From contig NZ_JH604942.1 of the NCBI RefSeq assembly GCF_000250875.1, positions 25,398-32,153 on the forward strand: DNA of 6,756 nucleotides, written 5' to 3'. The translations under genes were made by a program, and so were the position numbers. Below are positions 6,025 to 6,756 of the stretch, piece after piece. The notes under the pieces are model-generated. The model made no database searches, was not told the origin of the DNA, and was given only the letters and a program-made list of their open reading frames with translations. The DNA comes from Sutterella parvirubra YIT 11816. Its GTDB lineage: Bacteria > Pseudomonadota > Gammaproteobacteria > Burkholderiales > Burkholderiaceae_F. Within the stretch, counting starts at the first letter, position 1, and every line of letters starts with the position of its first letter.

Positions 6025-6068
6025 TCGGTCGGTTTTCCCGCCCCAAGCTCATGCGTATTTGTGCTTAC

Positions 6069-6112
6069 AAAAATCCAATACCGTTGATTTTTCTGCGGTT
6101 TATTGGATTTTT
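6069..6112. repeat. 12-bp A/T-rich inverted repeat, possible bidirectional terminator or operator
   Basis: AAAAATCCAATA (6069-6080) and TATTGGATTTTT (6101-6112) are perfect inverted copies 20 bases apart. Three further pairs (CCG 6081-6083 with CGG 6096-6098) can form beyond a two-base bulge. The A-tract before and T-tract after the core stem resemble a bidirectional intrinsic terminator, although the stem is unusually poor in GC. It could equally be a protein-binding dyad. Confidence 0.5.
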
Positions 6113-6140
6113 TGAACACGGAATACACCGTTTCAAAAAA
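6108..6140. repeat. 13-bp imperfect inverted repeat sharing a T-tract with the previous dyad
   Basis: TTTTTTGAA-ACGG (6108-6121, with C6117 bulged) pairs with CCGTTTCAAAAAA (6128-6140) around AATACA. The T6 tract 6108-6113 overlaps the right arm of the 6069-6112 dyad, so the two hairpins exclude each other. CCGTTTC at 6128-6134 recurs directly at 6150-6156, 22 bases on, close to two helical turns. Confidence 0.5.
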
Positions 6141-6600
6141 GATCACAGTCCGTTTCGCAGGATTGCATGGCTCTACCACTTTAGGGGTGCATTAAGGCGC
6201 TTAGTCGACGCTCTCAGGCACTTCGTTCCGAAAAATGGAAGGAGGTTCGGACGGCGCGGAAACGTGCAGGATGAAACCCTGACGTACAAACACACATAGG
6301 GCGCGATCCCCTCCCCGGCGGACACCCTCCCCCGCCGAATGAACGCCTTTTCAGCCACCAAGGGAAATCACCAAGTCGATTTTGAAACCCTCTCTATCGA
6401 GAGATGTTGAGTCATAGATGATGGCTTTCGATTTGTTGCCCGATCGACCATCACGGTTTCCGATCTTTCCCCGGCCTTGAATGGAAGACGGCAATTCGTG
6501 ATGGAGGCGCCGCCTCATGCCGCCTTCGGCCCCGGCGCGGCTCTCTCCCGGGCGAAGCATCCCGCGGGACCGAACGAAGGCCCCGCTGCGGACACGAAAA
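6141..6600. other. Non-coding stretch without a supportable gene
   Basis: No reading frame here has a credible start, ribosome site and protein-like composition together. On the - strand the last 57 or so codons ending at 6351 look somewhat more protein-like, reading NRDGRSGNKSKAIIYDST and then SLDREGFKID. The frame above it is arginine-rich and runs through the hairpin at 6606-6632. It may be a gene remnant, but I do not recognise a family. CCATCACG occurs at 6448-6455 and inverted at 6497-6504, and also at 5889-5896. Confidence 0.4.
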
Positions 6601-6605
6601 CAGGA

Positions 6606-6632
6606 ACGCCCGGGGCTTCCGCGCCCGGGCGT
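6606..6632 (-). terminator. GC-rich hairpin, possible terminator
   Basis: ACGCCCGGG (6606-6614) and CCCGGGCGT (6624-6632) pair perfectly around a 9-base loop. Read on the - strand the stem is followed by TCCTGTTTTC, a broken T-tract. On the + strand it is followed by CTCTCGTCC. It would best serve a leftward gene lying beyond the right edge, giving mccA insulation from upstream transcription. Confidence 0.45.
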
Positions 6633-6668
6633 CTCTCGTCCGACCCCTACCAAAGGAGGAGGCCGGAG

Positions 6669-6688
6669 GCGGATGTTTGCGGATGTTT
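6669..6688. repeat. Tandem 10-bp direct repeat
   Basis: GCGGATGTTT is repeated twice head to tail, exactly one helical turn apart. It is short enough to arise by slippage, but the spacing would also suit a pair of protein half-sites. Confidence 0.5.
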
Positions 6689-6713
6689 TGAGGATTCGCT
6701 TTGGGACGGGCGA

Positions 6714-6732
6714 CGTGCGGCGGTGCCGCACG
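6714..6732. repeat. 8-bp GC-rich inverted repeat
   Basis: CGTGCGGC (6714-6721) and GCCGCACG (6725-6732) pair perfectly around a GGT loop near the right edge. There is no immediate T-tract on either strand. A short TTTT occurs about 20 bases later on the + strand. The role is unknown. Confidence 0.4.
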
Positions 6733-6756
6733 AAGCCTCCACGAGCGTCTTTTACG

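Noticed and set aside
6050..6160. CRISPR-like or insertion-sequence-end interpretation of the A/T-rich repeats
   Set aside because: There are only two dyads with no regular repeat-spacer pattern, no transposase gene and no visible target-site duplication.
6101..6300. tRNA or other structured RNA gene
   Set aside because: No T-arm consensus, no acceptor pairing and no cloverleaf could be laid out by eye.
5892..6361. Short open frames on both strands in the mccA upstream region
   Set aside because: They overlap each other and the large dyads, have no ribosome sites, and read as low-complexity or random peptides.
6351..6731. 126-codon - strand open frame near the right edge
   Set aside because: No ribosome site, arginine-rich upstream half, passes through a GC-rich hairpin, and no recognised domain. 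The last part might be a remnant, noted in the non-coding entry.
6673..6756. Possible + strand gene start at 6673 behind an AGGAGGAGG sequence
   Set aside because: Only 28 codons are visible before the edge, they contain a repeat and a perfect GC-rich dyad, and the peptide resembles nothing I recognise. The purine run alone is not enough.

Overview
The window reads as an anaerobic, respiring Gram-negative bacterium with a fairly high GC content. Its centrepiece is a periplasmic octaheme cytochrome c of the MccA/SirA type (respiratory sulfite reductase, sulfite to sulfide). I recognise it from seven CXXCH motifs plus one CX15CH motif in a 655-residue secreted protein. Codon use and the gut-anaerobe flavour of the gene set would fit a betaproteobacterium such as a Sutterella relative, but that placement is an inference and no marker gene is present.

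Layout, left to right. Bases 1-230 (+ strand) are the 3' end of a DUF234-type AAA ATPase, cut by the window edge. It converges with a leftward run of genes, all on the - strand. In transcription order these are mccA (5840-3873), a 330-base gap with a strong intrinsic terminator, a secreted rhodanese-like protein (3542-3072), a small four-helix DUF4418-like membrane protein (3058-2672), an FtsX/MacB-type ABC permease (2664-1471), its ATPase (1474-791) and a secreted thioredoxin-like protein (752-330). The last five genes are packed tightly (13 and 7 bases apart, a 4-base ATGA overlap, then 38 bases) and look like one operon. A weak hairpin followed by a short T-run lies after the thioredoxin gene.

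Working model (inference). MccA is a heme-copper enzyme that also needs reduced cysteines for attachment of its hemes. The downstream operon offers a membrane protein with two Cys/His/Met clusters on one face, an ABC transporter with paired cysteines, a periplasmic thiol-disulfide protein and a periplasmic rhodanese. Together these look like a maturation, copper-handling or sulfur-handling module for MccA. The quinol-oxidising partners, peptidyl-prolyl isomerase and dedicated heme lyase known from other mcc/sir clusters are not in this window.

Bases 5841-6756, upstream of mccA, hold no gene I can support. They contain a 14-bp perfect palindrome beside a possible -10 element, two large A/T-rich dyads that share a T-tract, leader hairpins and a GC-rich terminator-like hairpin. 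This stretch looks regulatory near mccA and uninformative further right.
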